This document shows, in pieces, positions 46,687 to 56,034 of a stretch of 56,034 nt of DNA. The translations under genes were made by a program, and so were the position numbers. Below the pieces are notes generated by a model that was not told the DNA's origin, did no database searches, and saw nothing but the letters and a program-made list of their open reading frames with translations. How positions within the stretch are numbered: the first letter of the stretch is position 1; each line of letters starts with the position of its first letter. Source of the stretch: Zoogloea ramigera (GTDB lineage Bacteria > Pseudomonadota > Gammaproteobacteria > Burkholderiales > Rhodocyclaceae); the NCBI RefSeq assembly GCF_006539865.1, contig NZ_BJNV01000030.1, positions 1 to 56,034 of the forward strand. The letters are read 5' to 3'.

Positions 46687-47457
46687 ATGAAAGCCGTGAT
46701 CCTCGCGGGTGGCCTCGGCACCCGCATCAGCGAAGAGACCGTCAATCGGCCCAAGCCGATGATCGGCATCGGCGGCCGGCCGATCCTCTGGCACATCATG
46801 AAGATCTACTCCAGCCACGGCATCCACGACTTCGTGATCTGCTGCGGCTACATGGGCTATGTGATCAAGGAGTACTTCGCCAACTATTTCCTGCACATGT
46901 CCGACGTCACCTTCGACATGAGCCAGAACAGCATGGAGATCCACGAACGCCACGCCGAGCCCTGGCGCGTCACCCTGGTGGACACCGGCGACACCACCCA
47001 GACCGGCGGCCGCCTCGGGCGGGTGCGCAACTATCTGCAGGACGACGACGCCTTCTGCTTCACCTACGGTGACGGCCTCGCCGACATCGACATCAGCGCC
47101 GAGATCGCCTTCCACCGTGGCCATGGCAAGCTCGCCACCGTTGCCGCCGTGCAGCCGCCCGGGCGTTTCGGGGCACTCGAGCTGGATGGCAGCTCGGTCA
47201 GCGCCTTCGTCGAAAAACCCCTGGGTGACGGCGGCTTCATCAATGGCGGCTTCTTCGTGCTGTCCCCCACGGTGCTGGACCTCATCGACCACGACCAGAC
47301 CGTTTTCGAGGGGCCCGTGCTCGGCGAGCTGATCCAGCGCGGGCAACTGGCCGCCTTCGAGCACACCGGCTTCTGGCGCCCGATGGACACCCTGCGCGAC
47401 AAGCTCGTCCTCGAAGACCTCTGGAACCGCGGAGCCGCCCCATGGAAAAACTGGTGA
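46687..47457 (+). CDS. rfbF: Glucose-1-phosphate cytidylyltransferase
   Basis: Makes CDP-glucose from CTP and glucose-1-phosphate, 256 residues, the first step toward CDP-dideoxyhexoses. Nucleotidyl-transferase motifs ILAGGLGTRISEETVNRPKPM and the family ICCGYMGYVIKEYFANYF are clear. GGAG lies 5 bases before ATG 46687; an ATG one codon upstream is equally open. First gene of an operon; its 3' end overlaps rfbG by 16 bases. Glucose-1-phosphate could come from algC. Confidence 0.95.
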   Translation: MKAVILAGGLGTRISEETVNRPKPMIGIGGRPILWHIMKIYSSHGIHDFVICCGYMGYVIKEYFANYFLHMSDVTFDMSQNSMEIHERHAEPWRVTLVDTGDTTQTGGRLGRVRNYLQDDDAFCFTYGDGLADIDISAEIAFHRGHGKLATVAAVQPPGRFGALELDGSSVSAFVEKPLGDGGFINGGFFVLSPTVLDLIDHDQTVFEGPVLGELIQRGQLAAFEHTGFWRPMDTLRDKLVLEDLWNRGAAPWKNW

Positions 47458-48521
47458 CCCCTGCTTTCTGGCGCGGCCGGCGGGTCTTCGTCACCGGCCA
47501 CACCGGCTTCAAGGGCGGCTGGCTCAGCCTGTGGCTGCAGCACCTCGGCGCCGAGGTCTTCGGCTACGCCCTGCCGCCCTCCACCGTGCCGTCGCTGTTC
47601 GACGAGGCCGGCGTGGCGGACGGCATGCACTCGGTGCTTGGCGACATCCGCGATCCCGCAAGGCTCGCCGAAGCCCTCGCCAGCGCCCGCCCCGAAGTCG
47701 TCCTGCACCTGGCGGCCCAGCCGCTGGTGCCGCTCTCCTACGCCGAACCCGCCGCCACCTTCGCCACCAACGTGATGGGCACCGTCAATCTGCTCGAAGC
47801 CGTGCGTGACACGCCGGGGGTGCGGGCGGTCGTCGTGGTCAGCAGCGACAAGTGCTACGAAAACCACGAGTGGGTGTGGGGCTACCGGGAGACCGACGCG
47901 CTCGGCGGCCACGACCCCTACTCCGCCAGCAAGGGCTGCACCGAGCTGGTCGCAGCCTCCTACCGCCACGCCTTCCTGGCCGGCCAGGGCGTCGCGCTTG
48001 CCACCGCCCGCGCCGGCAACGTCATCGGCGGCGGCGACTGGACCGCCACCCGGCTGGTGCCCGACGTACTGGCCGCCTTCGCCGCCGGCGAGCCGGTGCT
48101 GCTGCGCAACCCCGGCGCCATCCGCCCCTGGCAGCATGTACTCGAGCCCCTGGCGGGCTACCTGGCGCTGGCCCAGCGGCTTGCCACGGAGATCGACACC
48201 CCATCGGCCAGCTGGGCCGACGCCTGGAACTTCGGACCCGACGCCCGCGACGCGCGCAGCGTCGCCTGGGTCGTCGAGCGCCTCGCCCGGGGCTGGGGCC
48301 CCGACGCCCGCTGGAGCGCCAGCACCGACGCCCACCCCCACGAGGCCCACACCCTCAAGCTCGACTGCAGCAAGGCCCACAGCCGCCTGGGCTGGCACCC
48401 CCGCTGGGACGCCGAAACGGCCATCGCCAGAACACTCGCCTGGCACCAGGCCTGGCGCGGCGGCGCCGACATGCGCCGCTACACCCTCGACGAAATCACC
48501 GCCTTCGCACGCCAACCATGA
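47442..48521 (+). CDS. rfbG: CDP-glucose 4,6-dehydratase
   Basis: Short-chain dehydrogenase of 359 residues turning CDP-glucose into CDP-4-keto-6-deoxyglucose with bound NAD. It has the GxxGxxG loop [14 protein letters not shown] and the catalytic YxxxK in [12 protein letters not shown], with the family segment [18 protein letters not shown]. It overlaps rfbF (16 bases) and its stop overlaps the ATG of rfbH (ATGA), so the genes are translated together. Confidence 0.96.
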   Translation: MEKLVTPAFWRGRRVFVTGHTGFKGGWLSLWLQHLGAEVFGYALPPSTVPSLFDEAGVADGMHSVLGDIRDPARLAEALASARPEVVLHLAAQPLVPLSYAEPAATFATNVMGTVNLLEAVRDTPGVRAVVVVSSDKCYENHEWVWGYRETDALGGHDPYSASKGCTELVAASYRHAFLAGQGVALATARAGNVIGGGDWTATRLVPDVLAAFAAGEPVLLRNPGAIRPWQHVLEPLAGYLALAQRLATEIDTPSASWADAWNFGPDARDARSVAWVVERLARGWGPDARWSASTDAHPHEAHTLKLDCSKAHSRLGWHPRWDAETAIARTLAWHQAWRGGADMRRYTLDEITAFARQP

Positions 48522-49888
48522 GCCTCATCCGCCACACCCTGCGCCCCGACGCCGACGGCCGCCTGCAGCTCGACCTCCCCGAGCTCGCCGGCCAGGACCT
48601 CGAGATCATCGTCCGCCCGGCCCGCCCTGCCGCCAAGCCCCGCGCCTGGCAGGCCGGCGTCGACCCGGTGCCGCCCTCCGGCAAGGTTGTCGGCGACCCC
48701 GAAAAAGACGCCATGATCGACGCCGCGCTCGACGCCTGGCTCACCACCGGCCGCTTCAACGACGCCTTCGAGGCGCGCCTCGCGGCCTTCGTCGGCACCG
48801 CCCACGCGCTCACCGTCAACTCCGGCTCGTCGGCCAACCTGGTGGCCTTCTCCACGCTCACCTCACCTCGGCTGGGTGAGCGGGCCATCAAGCCGGGCGA
48901 CGAGGTCATCACCGTCGCCGCCGGCTTCCCGACCACCGTCAACCCGATCATCCAGAACGGCGCCGTGCCGGTCTTTGTCGACGTGACGCTACCCGGCTAC
49001 AACATCGACGTGGCCATGCTCGAAGCGGCCCTCTCGCCGCGCACCAAGGCGATCATGATCGCCCACACCCTCGGCAACCCCTTCGACCTCGATGCCGTGT
49101 GTGCCTTCGCCGAGGCCCACGGCCTGTGGCTGGTGGAAGACTGCTGCGACGCCCTCGGCTCCACCTGGAAGGGCCGCAAGGTGGGCACCTTCGGCCACCT
49201 CGCCACGCTGTCCTTCTACCCCGCCCACCACATCACCATGGGCGAAGGCGGCGCCGTGCTGACCAGCGACCCCACGCTCCGCCAGATCGCCGAATCCTTC
49301 CGCGACTGGGGCCGCGACTGCTGGTGCAAGCCCGGCTGCGACAACACCTGCGGCAAGCGCTTCGGCTGGCAGCTGGGCAGCCTGCCGCAGGGCTACGACC
49401 ACAAATACACCTACAGCCACATCGGCTACAACCTCAAGATCACCGACATGCAGGCCGCCTGCGGCCTGGCCCAGCTCGACCGGCTGGACGGCTTCATCGC
49501 CGCCCGCAAGCGCAACTTCGAGCACCTCGGCGCGGCGCTGGCCGACGCCCGGGATTTCCTCGTCCTGCCCGAAGCCACGCCTGGCAGCGACCCGTCCTGG
49601 TTCGGCTATCCGATCACCCTCCGGCCCGAGGCCGGCGTCAACCGGGTCGACCTGCTGCAATACCTCGACCAGCACAAGATCGGCACCCGCCTGCTGTTCG
49701 CCGGCAATCTGGTGCGTCAGCCATCGATGGCCGGCCGCAACTTCCGCGTCGTCGGCACCCTGCCGGTGGCCGACCGCATCATGCGCGACACCTTCTGGAT
49801 CGGCGTGTGGCCGGGGCTCACGGAGGCGCAGCTGGATTACGCCGCAAGCAAGCTTCTGAGCTTCGTCGGCGCAGCGTTCGACGGATGA
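48518..49888 (+). CDS. rfbH: CDP-4-keto-6-deoxyglucose 3-dehydrase (RfbH/E1)
   Basis: PMP- and [2Fe-2S]-dependent dehydrase of 456 residues that removes the C3 hydroxyl, the key step to 3,6-dideoxyhexoses. Aminotransferase-fold features are present but the usual PLP lysine is replaced by histidine in [15 protein letters not shown], as known for this enzyme. Cysteines for the iron-sulfur cluster lie in [17 protein letters not shown] terminus [14 protein letters not shown] is a short extension. The reductase partner (E3, ddhD/ascD) is not in the window. Stop overlaps the next ATG. Confidence 0.96.
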   Translation: MSLIRHTLRPDADGRLQLDLPELAGQDLEIIVRPARPAAKPRAWQAGVDPVPPSGKVVGDPEKDAMIDAALDAWLTTGRFNDAFEARLAAFVGTAHALTVNSGSSANLVAFSTLTSPRLGERAIKPGDEVITVAAGFPTTVNPIIQNGAVPVFVDVTLPGYNIDVAMLEAALSPRTKAIMIAHTLGNPFDLDAVCAFAEAHGLWLVEDCCDALGSTWKGRKVGTFGHLATLSFYPAHHITMGEGGAVLTSDPTLRQIAESFRDWGRDCWCKPGCDNTCGKRFGWQLGSLPQGYDHKYTYSHIGYNLKITDMQAACGLAQLDRLDGFIAARKRNFEHLGAALADARDFLVLPEATPGSDPSWFGYPITLRPEAGVNRVDLLQYLDQHKIGTRLLFAGNLVRQPSMAGRNFRVVGTLPVADRIMRDTFWIGVWPGLTEAQLDYAASKLLSFVGAAFDG

Positions 49889-50439
49889 CCGCGATGCCCA
49901 AGGTCATCGAAACCCTGTTGCCGGGCTGTCTCGTCTTCGAGGCTTTCAGCGCCGGCGACGCGCGCGGCAGCTTCTGCAAGCCGTTCTCGTCGAGTTGGGG
50001 GAGCTCATTTGGCAGCTTTGCCGCCAAAGAGTTCTTCTACTCCACGTCGGCACGCGGGGTGCTGCGCGGCATGCATCTACAGACCGGCAACGCGGCCCAC
50101 GCTAAGATCGTCTTCTGCATCGAGGGCGAAATCCTCGATGTGGTACTGGACCTGCGCCAGAACGCGGGCTTCGGCGCCAGCAAAGCCTGCCGCCTGTCGG
50201 CCAGTAACCGGCTTGCTATTCTAGTACCGCCCGGCCTCGCTCATGGCTTTCTCACCCTATCGGAAAGCGCCACTGTCGGCTATCTCGTGACGACGCCCCA
50301 CGACCCGACCCAAGATACCGGCGTGCGCTGGAACAGCTTCGGTTTCGCCTGGCCGCCAGTCGGGACCGTTTCCTCGCGGGACGCGAACCTGCCTGAGCTG
50401 GACGACTTCCCACCTCAACCGGAGACGCATATTCCATGA
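49885..50439 (+). CDS. 3,5-epimerase-like (RfbC/AscE family) cupin protein
   Basis: A 184-residue protein of the dTDP-4-dehydrorhamnose 3,5-epimerase family. It carries the family segments [21 protein letters not shown] with the catalytic histidine, [28 protein letters not shown] and GVRWNSFGF. Being in an rfbFGH operon, it is more likely to act on a CDP-linked 3,6-dideoxy-4-keto sugar, like AscE of the ascarylose pathway, than on dTDP-sugars. Starts overlap the rfbH stop; MPK at 49894 is the alternative. Substrate is inference. Confidence 0.85.
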   Translation: MTAMPKVIETLLPGCLVFEAFSAGDARGSFCKPFSSSWGSSFGSFAAKEFFYSTSARGVLRGMHLQTGNAAHAKIVFCIEGEILDVVLDLRQNAGFGASKACRLSASNRLAILVPPGLAHGFLTLSESATVGYLVTTPHDPTQDTGVRWNSFGFAWPPVGTVSSRDANLPELDDFPPQPETHIP

Positions 50440-51344
50440 GACTCTTCATCACCGGAGCCACGGGCTTCGTAGGGAGTCATTTGGTGCGTCAGGCCCTCGC
50501 CGCCGGCCACGAAGTGCTCGCCCTGCGCCGCCCGGGTAGCACACCCCGCATCCCTCTCACTACAGAGCCCAAATGGCTCGAGGGAGATCTGGAGTTCTTC
50601 GACGCGGGCAGCCTATGCCACTGCGACGTGATGATCCACGCCGCAGCCCACTCCGCCAACACGCCCTACGACAGTCTCGACGCCTGTATTCGTTGGAATG
50701 TCCTCGCAGCACTCCAGGCAGTCACCCGCGCACACGCAAGCGGCATCAGGGGCTTCGTCTTCGTGGGTTCGTGCTTCGAGTACGGAAACAGCGGCGGCGA
50801 CTTCACCGCGATTCCCGCCGACGCTCCGCTCCGCCCCATGGGGAGCTATCCAGTCTCCAAGGCCATGGCGGGCCTAGCCCTGCTCGAATTCGCCCGGGAG
50901 CGGCAACTCTGCGCCAGCCTCGCCCGGCTCTTCCATGTGTATGGAGAAGGTGAGCCGAGCGGACGCTTCTGGCCGTCACTCGCCCGCGCGGCTGCGGACG
51001 GCCAGGATTTCGCCATGTCCGATGGCACCCAGGTACGCGATTTCGTTCCGGTGGAAACCGCCGCCTACCTGCTGCTGCGGGAAGCTGAACGTCTCGACAC
51101 GCTTGATCTCCCGGAGCAGACCGTGGCCAACCTCGGCACCGGGCAGGGCCAGCGCCTCGTGGACTTCGCTGCCGCCGAATGGCGCCGCCTTGGCGCCGCC
51201 GGAGCCCTTCTCCCCGGCACCTACCCGCGCAGGATCGGAGAGGTCGAGAGACTGGTGGCCGACCTCACCCGCCGTCAGTGGCCCTGCTCGACGACTCCCC
51301 CCAGCGCACCTCCCCACTCCGCCCGATACGGACACACACGATAA
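50436..51344 (+). CDS. NAD-dependent epimerase/dehydratase (probable 4-keto reductase)
   Basis: Extended short-chain dehydrogenase of 302 residues. It starts [21 protein letters not shown] with the cofactor loop, and has S-C-F-E-Y-G and the catalytic YPVSK in SYPVSKAMAGLALLEF. By position it would reduce the C4 keto group of the CDP-3,6-dideoxyhexose (AscF or AbeE/Prt-like role). The local codons are slightly less G+C-rich than in the rfb genes upstream. Start overlaps the epimerase stop (ATGA) and its TAA overlaps the next ATG (TAATG). Confidence 0.87.
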   Translation: MRLFITGATGFVGSHLVRQALAAGHEVLALRRPGSTPRIPLTTEPKWLEGDLEFFDAGSLCHCDVMIHAAAHSANTPYDSLDACIRWNVLAALQAVTRAHASGIRGFVFVGSCFEYGNSGGDFTAIPADAPLRPMGSYPVSKAMAGLALLEFARERQLCASLARLFHVYGEGEPSGRFWPSLARAAADGQDFAMSDGTQVRDFVPVETAAYLLLREAERLDTLDLPEQTVANLGTGQGQRLVDFAAAEWRRLGAAGALLPGTYPRRIGEVERLVADLTRRQWPCSTTPPSAPPHSARYGHTR

Positions 51345-54300
51345 TGACCCAAGTCTCCAGCTCCCCGACCGTCACAATCCTGGTTCCGACGTTCAACCGA
51401 CCGGAGCTCCTGACGGGCTGTCTCGATTCGATCCTTGCACAGACTTATCCCCACTACTGCGTCGAGATCTTCGACAACGCTTCGACGCCGCCCGTCACCC
51501 TGCCACCACACATCGCCAACGATCCGCGCTTTTCAATCACGCGCATCAAAGTGAACAGCATGAGGCGCCAAGCGCTGCTGGCCAGGATGCAAGCCATCGA
51601 AACCCCTTACACGGCGTTCCTGTTCGACGACGACAGGTGGGAAGCAACCAAGCTTGCAGAACAGATCGAGCTCCTCGAAGCGCGGCCCGATATCGTGGCC
51701 TGCTTCACCCGCGTATCGATCATCGATGACGACGGCAACGCTCAGACCAACCCACCACCTCCCTATCCTCACATTTTTCAGGGTCCCAACCGCAGCCGGG
51801 CCGAATGGGTCTCCCACTTTTTCACGTATGGAAACTGCCTGTGCCAACCCTCGGCGGTGATCCGCAGCCCCGCGCTGGCCAGCACCCTGACCCCGCTGCC
51901 TCTCGTGCAGCTTTGGGATTTTGCTATCTGGGTCGGACTGCTCAAAGCAGGCAACCTTCACATCCTCGAGAAGCCGCTGACCCAGTTCCGGGTATTCGGC
52001 TCCGGTGCCAACGAAAGCGCCCCGACCCCCGAATCGATGAATCGCCTCAACTATGAGACGTCCAGGATCCTCCACCTTTTCCGCGCCCTTCCCGACGAAC
52101 TGCTGACGGAGGCTTTCATCGGCTCACCCGCCGACACCGAGCTTGCGCCCGACGCCGACGCGCTTGACGAAGCCATCTACGCAGCAGCGACCCGCCTCGG
52201 CTCGGCCAACCACTTCCGCTTTGCCGCCGAGTTCGCCGAAACCATATTCCTTCACCATTTCGCCGCCCAGGACGACTACAAGAGTGCAGCCTGGTTCGAA
52301 CGCTTTGTTGCCGCCGCTAGCCAAACCCGCGCCACGCTTACAGTCCGCTCGGGCCGGCTGCCACCGCCGGCGGACCGCAGCCTGAGCTTCGTCATATGCT
52401 CAGTAGACAACACCAAGTTCGCCCACATCAGCAGACGCATCGACGAGATCTGCACGGCCCCCTACGAGATCGTGCGGATCAGTGACGCAAAGAGCCTCTC
52501 CGAGGGTTACACCCGCGGCATCGCCCGCGCCCGATACGACAATGTCGTTTTATGCCATGACGACATAGACCTAATGTGCGGCAACGCGCTGGCTGACATT
52601 CTGCATGCGGCGCTGCATGAATTCGATGTGGTCGGCGTGGCCGGCGCCCGGGTTCTCAAGAGTGCCTTCTGGATGAACGGCGGCCCCACCAACACGGCGG
52701 GTCTCGTCATCCACGGCCCGGCAGGCAAGCCCGACGCCGCCTTCAGTGTCAACTACTACGACAGCAGCGAAGCACCTCGCGTCGAGGTCCAGGCTCTGGA
52801 TGGTGTTTTCATCGCTGCAAAGAAACAGGTATTCGACAGCGTCCATTTCGACGCTGAATGCTTCGATGGTTTCCACCTGTACGACATCGACTTCAGCTAT
52901 CGCTGCCATCTGAGAGGCTTGCGCGTCGGCGTCAGCAAGGATCTGCTGCTCGTCCATTCGTCAGTGGGCAATTTCGATGAAACCTGGCTGGATTATGAAC
53001 AACGCTTCCGCAAGAAATACCCCAGCCTCCACCCGGCACAACTACTGCCGATCCATTCCCCGGCAACGGTTCAAGCCAGCTCCCTGGAAGCGGCAGTTCT
53101 GATCTGCCTGAGCCCCGATCCAGCGGGCGGCGAAGGCAAGCGTCGGCCCCGCAAGGGAAACGAGCGCTACGCCCTCTGGCGCCAACGCACGAGCCTCCAG
53201 GAGATCGACGCCCAGCTGCTCGCCGAGCGCATGGTGCTCCAGTGGTCCAGTCGCCCCGGCATTCACCTTTTGATGGCGGTCCACCCGGGGGAGGAGAGCC
53301 TGCTCGCCGACACCCTCGACAGCCTAGCCGCCCAGATCTACCCCGAGTGGCTGCTGACCGTCGTCACCGCCCTGCCCAAGCCCCCGGAGGCGGACGAGAT
53401 CCCGCGCCTGCAGTGGCTCGCGCTGCGGGACGCGGTCCACATCGACTACGTCATCGACGAGATGGCCGCAGCCTCGCCAGGCCAGTGGCTCGCCCGCATC
53501 GAACCTGGTCTGAGCTTCGAAGCCCATACCCTGCAGGTGCTTGCCGACTACATCAACCTGCACCCGGAATGGCAGTTGATCTACTGCGACGAAGACACCC
53601 GCGAAGCGGACGGCAGCTTCAGCGAGCCCCTATTCAAGCCCGACTTCAACCTTGACCTGCTGCGTGCCCAAGCCTACCTCGGCAGCTTCGTAGTGGTCGC
53701 CAAGGCCGCTTTCATGGCTGCCGGTCGCTACGGCAGCCACACCGGCGCCGAAAACTACGACCTCGCCCTGCGCGTCCTCGACCAGGCCGGCGAGACCGCC
53801 ATCGGGCATCTGGACCAGATGCTCGCCCACCTGCCCCGCACGTCCAGCCGCGCGATGCAGCCCGAAGCCGAAAAACAGGCACTAATCAACCACCTCGCCC
53901 GCCGCGGCCTGGATGCCGAGATACGCGACGGCCTGCTGTTCGGCACCCGCCACATCGAGTATCGGTGGCCCGACAAGCCGAAAGTCAGCATCGTCATCCC
54001 CACCCGTGACCGGGGCGAATATCTGCGGCCGCTGCTCGACAGCATTCAGGAGCGGACGCGCTACCCCGATTACGAAGTCGTCATCGTCGACAATGACAGC
54101 CGCGACCCGGACACCCTGCATCTCCTGGCCAGCCTGCAAGATGCCCCCTGCTGGAGAGGGAAGGCTCGCGTCGTGGCCTGCCCCGGCGAGTTCCGCTGGT
54201 CGGCCAGCGCCAACACCGGAGCCGAAGCGGCCCATGGCGACTACCTCCTGTTCCTCGACAACGACACCCACGTGGTGCAGGACAACTGGCTGGACCGGCT

Positions 54301-55864
54301 GATGGGCATCGCCCAGCGCCCGGAGGTCGCCATCGTCGCCCCCCGCCTCAGTTACCCCGAGTCCGGCAAGACCCAGCAAGGCTGCTGGTTCCTCGGCATG
54401 GCCGGGACCGTGGGCAACCCCTGGGACAACCAGCTCGAACTCACCGACCCCGGCTACATGGGCCGCGCCCTGTGCGACCAGAACGTCAGCGCCGCCAGCG
54501 GTTCGGCACTGCTCGTCCGGCGTCGCGTATTTGCCGAGGCGGGCGGATTCGACACCGCCGACTTCCCGCTTTATCACGGAGCACTCGACTTCTGCCTGAA
54601 GGTCACCGGGCTTGGTCACAAAATCGTCTGGACACCCCAGGCCACGCTAGTCCATTACAACGGGGTCTCCATGCAGGCCCGCCAGCGCAAGCCCGAAGGC
54701 CGACTCACCGATCAGGTCGCCATCCTGCGCAGCAACGAGACCCTGCTCGATCGCTGGCTCCCCCGCCTCGCCCGTGACCCAGCCTATAACCGCAACCTGA
54801 GCCTGATCGACGCCTTCGCGCCTGAACACGTGGCCCCTATGGACTGGGATCCGAGCTTCCATGACCGGCCGCGGATCCTGGCTATCCCGGTGCGCGGCGG
54901 TGCCGGTGAATATCGCCTGCGCGCCCCCCTTCGGGTGATCGGTCAAGCCGGACTCGCGCAGACGATGATATGCGAACAACCGAAGGCCGGCATGATGCGC
55001 ATCCTCATGCCGACCGACATCGCACGTGCCGAACCGGACGTGCTCATCCTCCATCAGCCCCTCGACGACTTTCAAAGCGACGCCATCGAGAACTACGCCC
55101 GCCATCTCCCCCGGGTGCGCCGGATCCTGACCATCGACGATCTGCTCACCGAACTCCCTCGCAAACACCCCTCTTACAAACAAGGCTACAAGGACGGGCG
55201 CCAGCGTCTGCGCAAGAACCTCTCACTGCTTCACCGGGCCGTCGTCAGCACCCGCCCGCTGGCCGACCTGTGCGCAGAGATGATCGACGACGTCCGGATC
55301 ATGCCCAACTGCCTGGAGTGGGCAGTCTGGGGCGACGCCCAGCCCCTGCGTCTACCGCGCCAGAAGCCCCGCGTCGGCTGGGCTGGCGCTCAGCAGCACC
55401 TGGGCGACCTCGAACTCATCTACCCGGTGGTCGAAGCCCTCGCCGACGAAGTGGACTGGATCTTCATGGGCATGTGCCCGGAGCCGCTCAAGCCCTTCGT
55501 GCGCGAATCCCACGGCTTCGAGTTGGACTTCGCCGCCTATCCCAAGGCGCTGGCCCGCCTCGACCTGGACCTGGCCATCGCGCCCCTTGAGATCCATGCC
55601 TTCAACGAGGCCAAGAGCAACCTGCGCCTCCTCGAGTATGGCGCGATGGGCTGGCCGGTGATCTGCACCGACATCCACCCGTATCAGAACGCACCGGTCA
55701 CCCGCCTGCCGAACGAACCCGAAAAATGGATATCCACCATCCGCGAGCAGCTTGCCGAGCCGGCCGCCCTGCGCGAGGCCGGCCTCGCCCTGCAACGCTG
55801 GGTCCACGAAGGGTTCATCCTGGAGAACCATACAGCAAGCTGGTTTGCCGCCTACGGACCATGA
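51344..55864 (+). CDS. Multidomain glycosyltransferase (several GT2-like domains plus a GT-B domain)
   Basis: A 1,506-residue protein. Domains by rough residue: GT2 with VTILVPTFNRPELLTGCLDS and acidic motif FDDDRW (1-230); a GT-A-like domain with SLSFVICSVDN and CHDDIDLM (345-565); a GT2-like region with HLLMAVHPGEESLLADTLD (640-860); a GT2 with KVSIVIPTRDRGEYLRPL and FLDNDTHVV (880-1120); and a GT4-like domain (1175-1506) with VGWAGAQQHLGD and EAKSNLRLLEYGAMGWPVIC. No membrane segments, so it is a cytoplasmic or membrane-associated enzyme. Translationally coupled to the reductase gene, it probably builds a surface glycan from the dideoxyhexose and other sugars. Confidence 0.92.
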   Translation: MTQVSSSPTVTILVPTFNRPELLTGCLDSILAQTYPHYCVEIFDNASTPPVTLPPHIANDPRFSITRIKVNSMRRQALLARMQAIETPYTAFLFDDDRWEATKLAEQIELLEARPDIVACFTRVSIIDDDGNAQTNPPPPYPHIFQGPNRSRAEWVSHFFTYGNCLCQPSAVIRSPALASTLTPLPLVQLWDFAIWVGLLKAGNLHILEKPLTQFRVFGSGANESAPTPESMNRLNYETSRILHLFRALPDELLTEAFIGSPADTELAPDADALDEAIYAAATRLGSANHFRFAAEFAETIFLHHFAAQDDYKSAAWFERFVAAASQTRATLTVRSGRLPPPADRSLSFVICSVDNTKFAHISRRIDEICTAPYEIVRISDAKSLSEGYTRGIARARYDNVVLCHDDIDLMCGNALADILHAALHEFDVVGVAGARVLKSAFWMNGGPTNTAGLVIHGPAGKPDAAFSVNYYDSSEAPRVEVQALDGVFIAAKKQVFDSVHFDAECFDGFHLYDIDFSYRCHLRGLRVGVSKDLLLVHSSVGNFDETWLDYEQRFRKKYPSLHPAQLLPIHSPATVQASSLEAAVLICLSPDPAGGEGKRRPRKGNERYALWRQRTSLQEIDAQLLAERMVLQWSSRPGIHLLMAVHPGEESLLADTLDSLAAQIYPEWLLTVVTALPKPPEADEIPRLQWLALRDAVHIDYVIDEMAAASPGQWLARIEPGLSFEAHTLQVLADYINLHPEWQLIYCDEDTREADGSFSEPLFKPDFNLDLLRAQAYLGSFVVVAKAAFMAAGRYGSHTGAENYDLALRVLDQAGETAIGHLDQMLAHLPRTSSRAMQPEAEKQALINHLARRGLDAEIRDGLLFGTRHIEYRWPDKPKVSIVIPTRDRGEYLRPLLDSIQERTRYPDYEVVIVDNDSRDPDTLHLLASLQDAPCWRGKARVVACPGEFRWSASANTGAEAAHGDYLLFLDNDTHVVQDNWLDRLMGIAQRPEVAIVAPRLSYPESGKTQQGCWFLGMAGTVGNPWDNQLELTDPGYMGRALCDQNVSAASGSALLVRRRVFAEAGGFDTADFPLYHGALDFCLKVTGLGHKIVWTPQATLVHYNGVSMQARQRKPEGRLTDQVAILRSNETLLDRWLPRLARDPAYNRNLSLIDAFAPEHVAPMDWDPSFHDRPRILAIPVRGGAGEYRLRAPLRVIGQAGLAQTMICEQPKAGMMRILMPTDIARAEPDVLILHQPLDDFQSDAIENYARHLPRVRRILTIDDLLTELPRKHPSYKQGYKDGRQRLRKNLSLLHRAVVSTRPLADLCAEMIDDVRIMPNCLEWAVWGDAQPLRLPRQKPRVGWAGAQQHLGDLELIYPVVEALADEVDWIFMGMCPEPLKPFVRESHGFELDFAAYPKALARLDLDLAIAPLEIHAFNEAKSNLRLLEYGAMGWPVICTDIHPYQNAPVTRLPNEPEKWISTIREQLAEPAALREAGLALQRWVHEGFILENHTASWFAAYGP

Positions 55865-55898
55865 AGGGTTTCGTTGTCATCGCCTGAAAACCTGTTGC

Positions 55899-55935
55899 CA
55901 GCCGGCGGCCACCCACCGCCGGCTGTGTGATTTTT
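55899..55935 (+). terminator. Probable terminator after the polysaccharide operon
   Basis: CAGCCGGCGG-CCACCCA-CCGCCGGCTG is a perfect 10-bp stem 35 bases after the glycosyltransferase stop, followed by TGTGATTTTT. The T tract is interrupted by a few bases, so strength is uncertain. Confidence 0.7.
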
Positions 55936-56034
55936 GAAGCTAAAGCTTTGATTTTTAGCGCCGCTATCAAAAGCCAAGCGGCAATCCGCCTTCTGCACTG
56001 GTAGGCGACATTCCTACAAATTGTCAATGTTTTT
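55936..56034. other. AT-richer non-coding end of window
   Basis: The last 100 bases hold no credible gene. The minus strand contains a TTGACA hexamer (56024-56019) and, next to it, GTAGG-N7-CCTAC (at about 56000-56016), a small dyad. These may belong to a promoter/operator for a gene beyond the window edge or may be chance. Confidence 0.3.

Noticed and set aside
55861-55887. Eight-codon frame (MKGFVVIA) overlapping the glycosyltransferase stop
   Set aside because: Too short to support a gene; no continuation in any frame after the stop.

Overview
The window (about 56 kb, high G+C, visibly near 68 % in coding stretches I counted by hand) looks like the chromosome of a betaproteobacterium, most likely of the order Rhodocyclales (Azoarcus/Aromatoleum/Thauera-like). 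This is inferred from protein style and gene neighbourhoods (tyrS-M23 peptidase-erpA-argC-rpsI-rplM; a CNP1-like protein beside coq7 and rppH; nudJ-mnmA; queG/tsaE/amidase). It is not proven by a marker gene such as 16S rRNA; no rRNA or tRNA gene was recognised.

Layout. 1-16,955 is mostly housekeeping: tyrS, an M23 endopeptidase, erpA, argC, the rplM-rpsI operon with a clear sigma-70 promoter, an OsmC protein, coq7, a CNP1-like protein, rppH, proS with a lytic transglycosylase, mnmA with nudJ, ilvE, a CHCC zinc-finger protein, a YheT hydrolase and algC. 17,040-17,280, between the convergent algC and a NUDIX gene, holds a low-G+C tandem array with a strict 21-bp period whose units are near-palindromic. 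17,828-20,782 is alaS, carrying an in-frame, low-G+C insertion of about 113 codons that reads as a PD-(D/E)XK nuclease-like domain. This is the most unusual object in the window. 20,926-26,285 holds a corrinoid adenosyltransferase, murI, a FeeM-like acyltransferase, queG, tsaE and an AmiC-type amidase.

26,321-37,341 is a block of minus-strand signalling genes: a GAF-containing GspE/PilB-type ATPase, a metallo-beta-lactamase phosphodiesterase-like protein with an altered metal ligand, a double-FHA protein, a PP2C phosphatase, a receiver-PAS-SpoIIE phosphatase, a receiver-HATPase protein interrupted by an in-frame TGA followed directly by ATG, and a four-PAS CHASE-type histidine kinase. This looks like a phospho-switch system in which a kinase, anti-sigma-like HATPase proteins and PP2C phosphatases act together. 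37,410-41,948 is an RND efflux operon (adaptor, permease, DUF2892 protein) whose promoter and start codon lie in a 16-bp perfect inverted repeat. A second receiver-HATPase protein follows at 42,010-42,852.

42,896-46,549 holds a CbiX-type chelatase, a second M23 peptidase, tcdA, a HAD hydrolase and a small exported protein. 46,687-55,864 is a tightly overlapping surface-polysaccharide operon: CDP-glucose synthesis (rfbF), 4,6-dehydration (rfbG), C3 deoxygenation (rfbH), a 3,5-epimerase-like protein and an NAD-dependent reductase, which together fit a CDP-3,6-dideoxyhexose (ascarylose-like) pathway. It ends in a 1,506-residue protein with several glycosyltransferase domains. The last 170 bases contain a probable terminator and AT-rich non-coding sequence.
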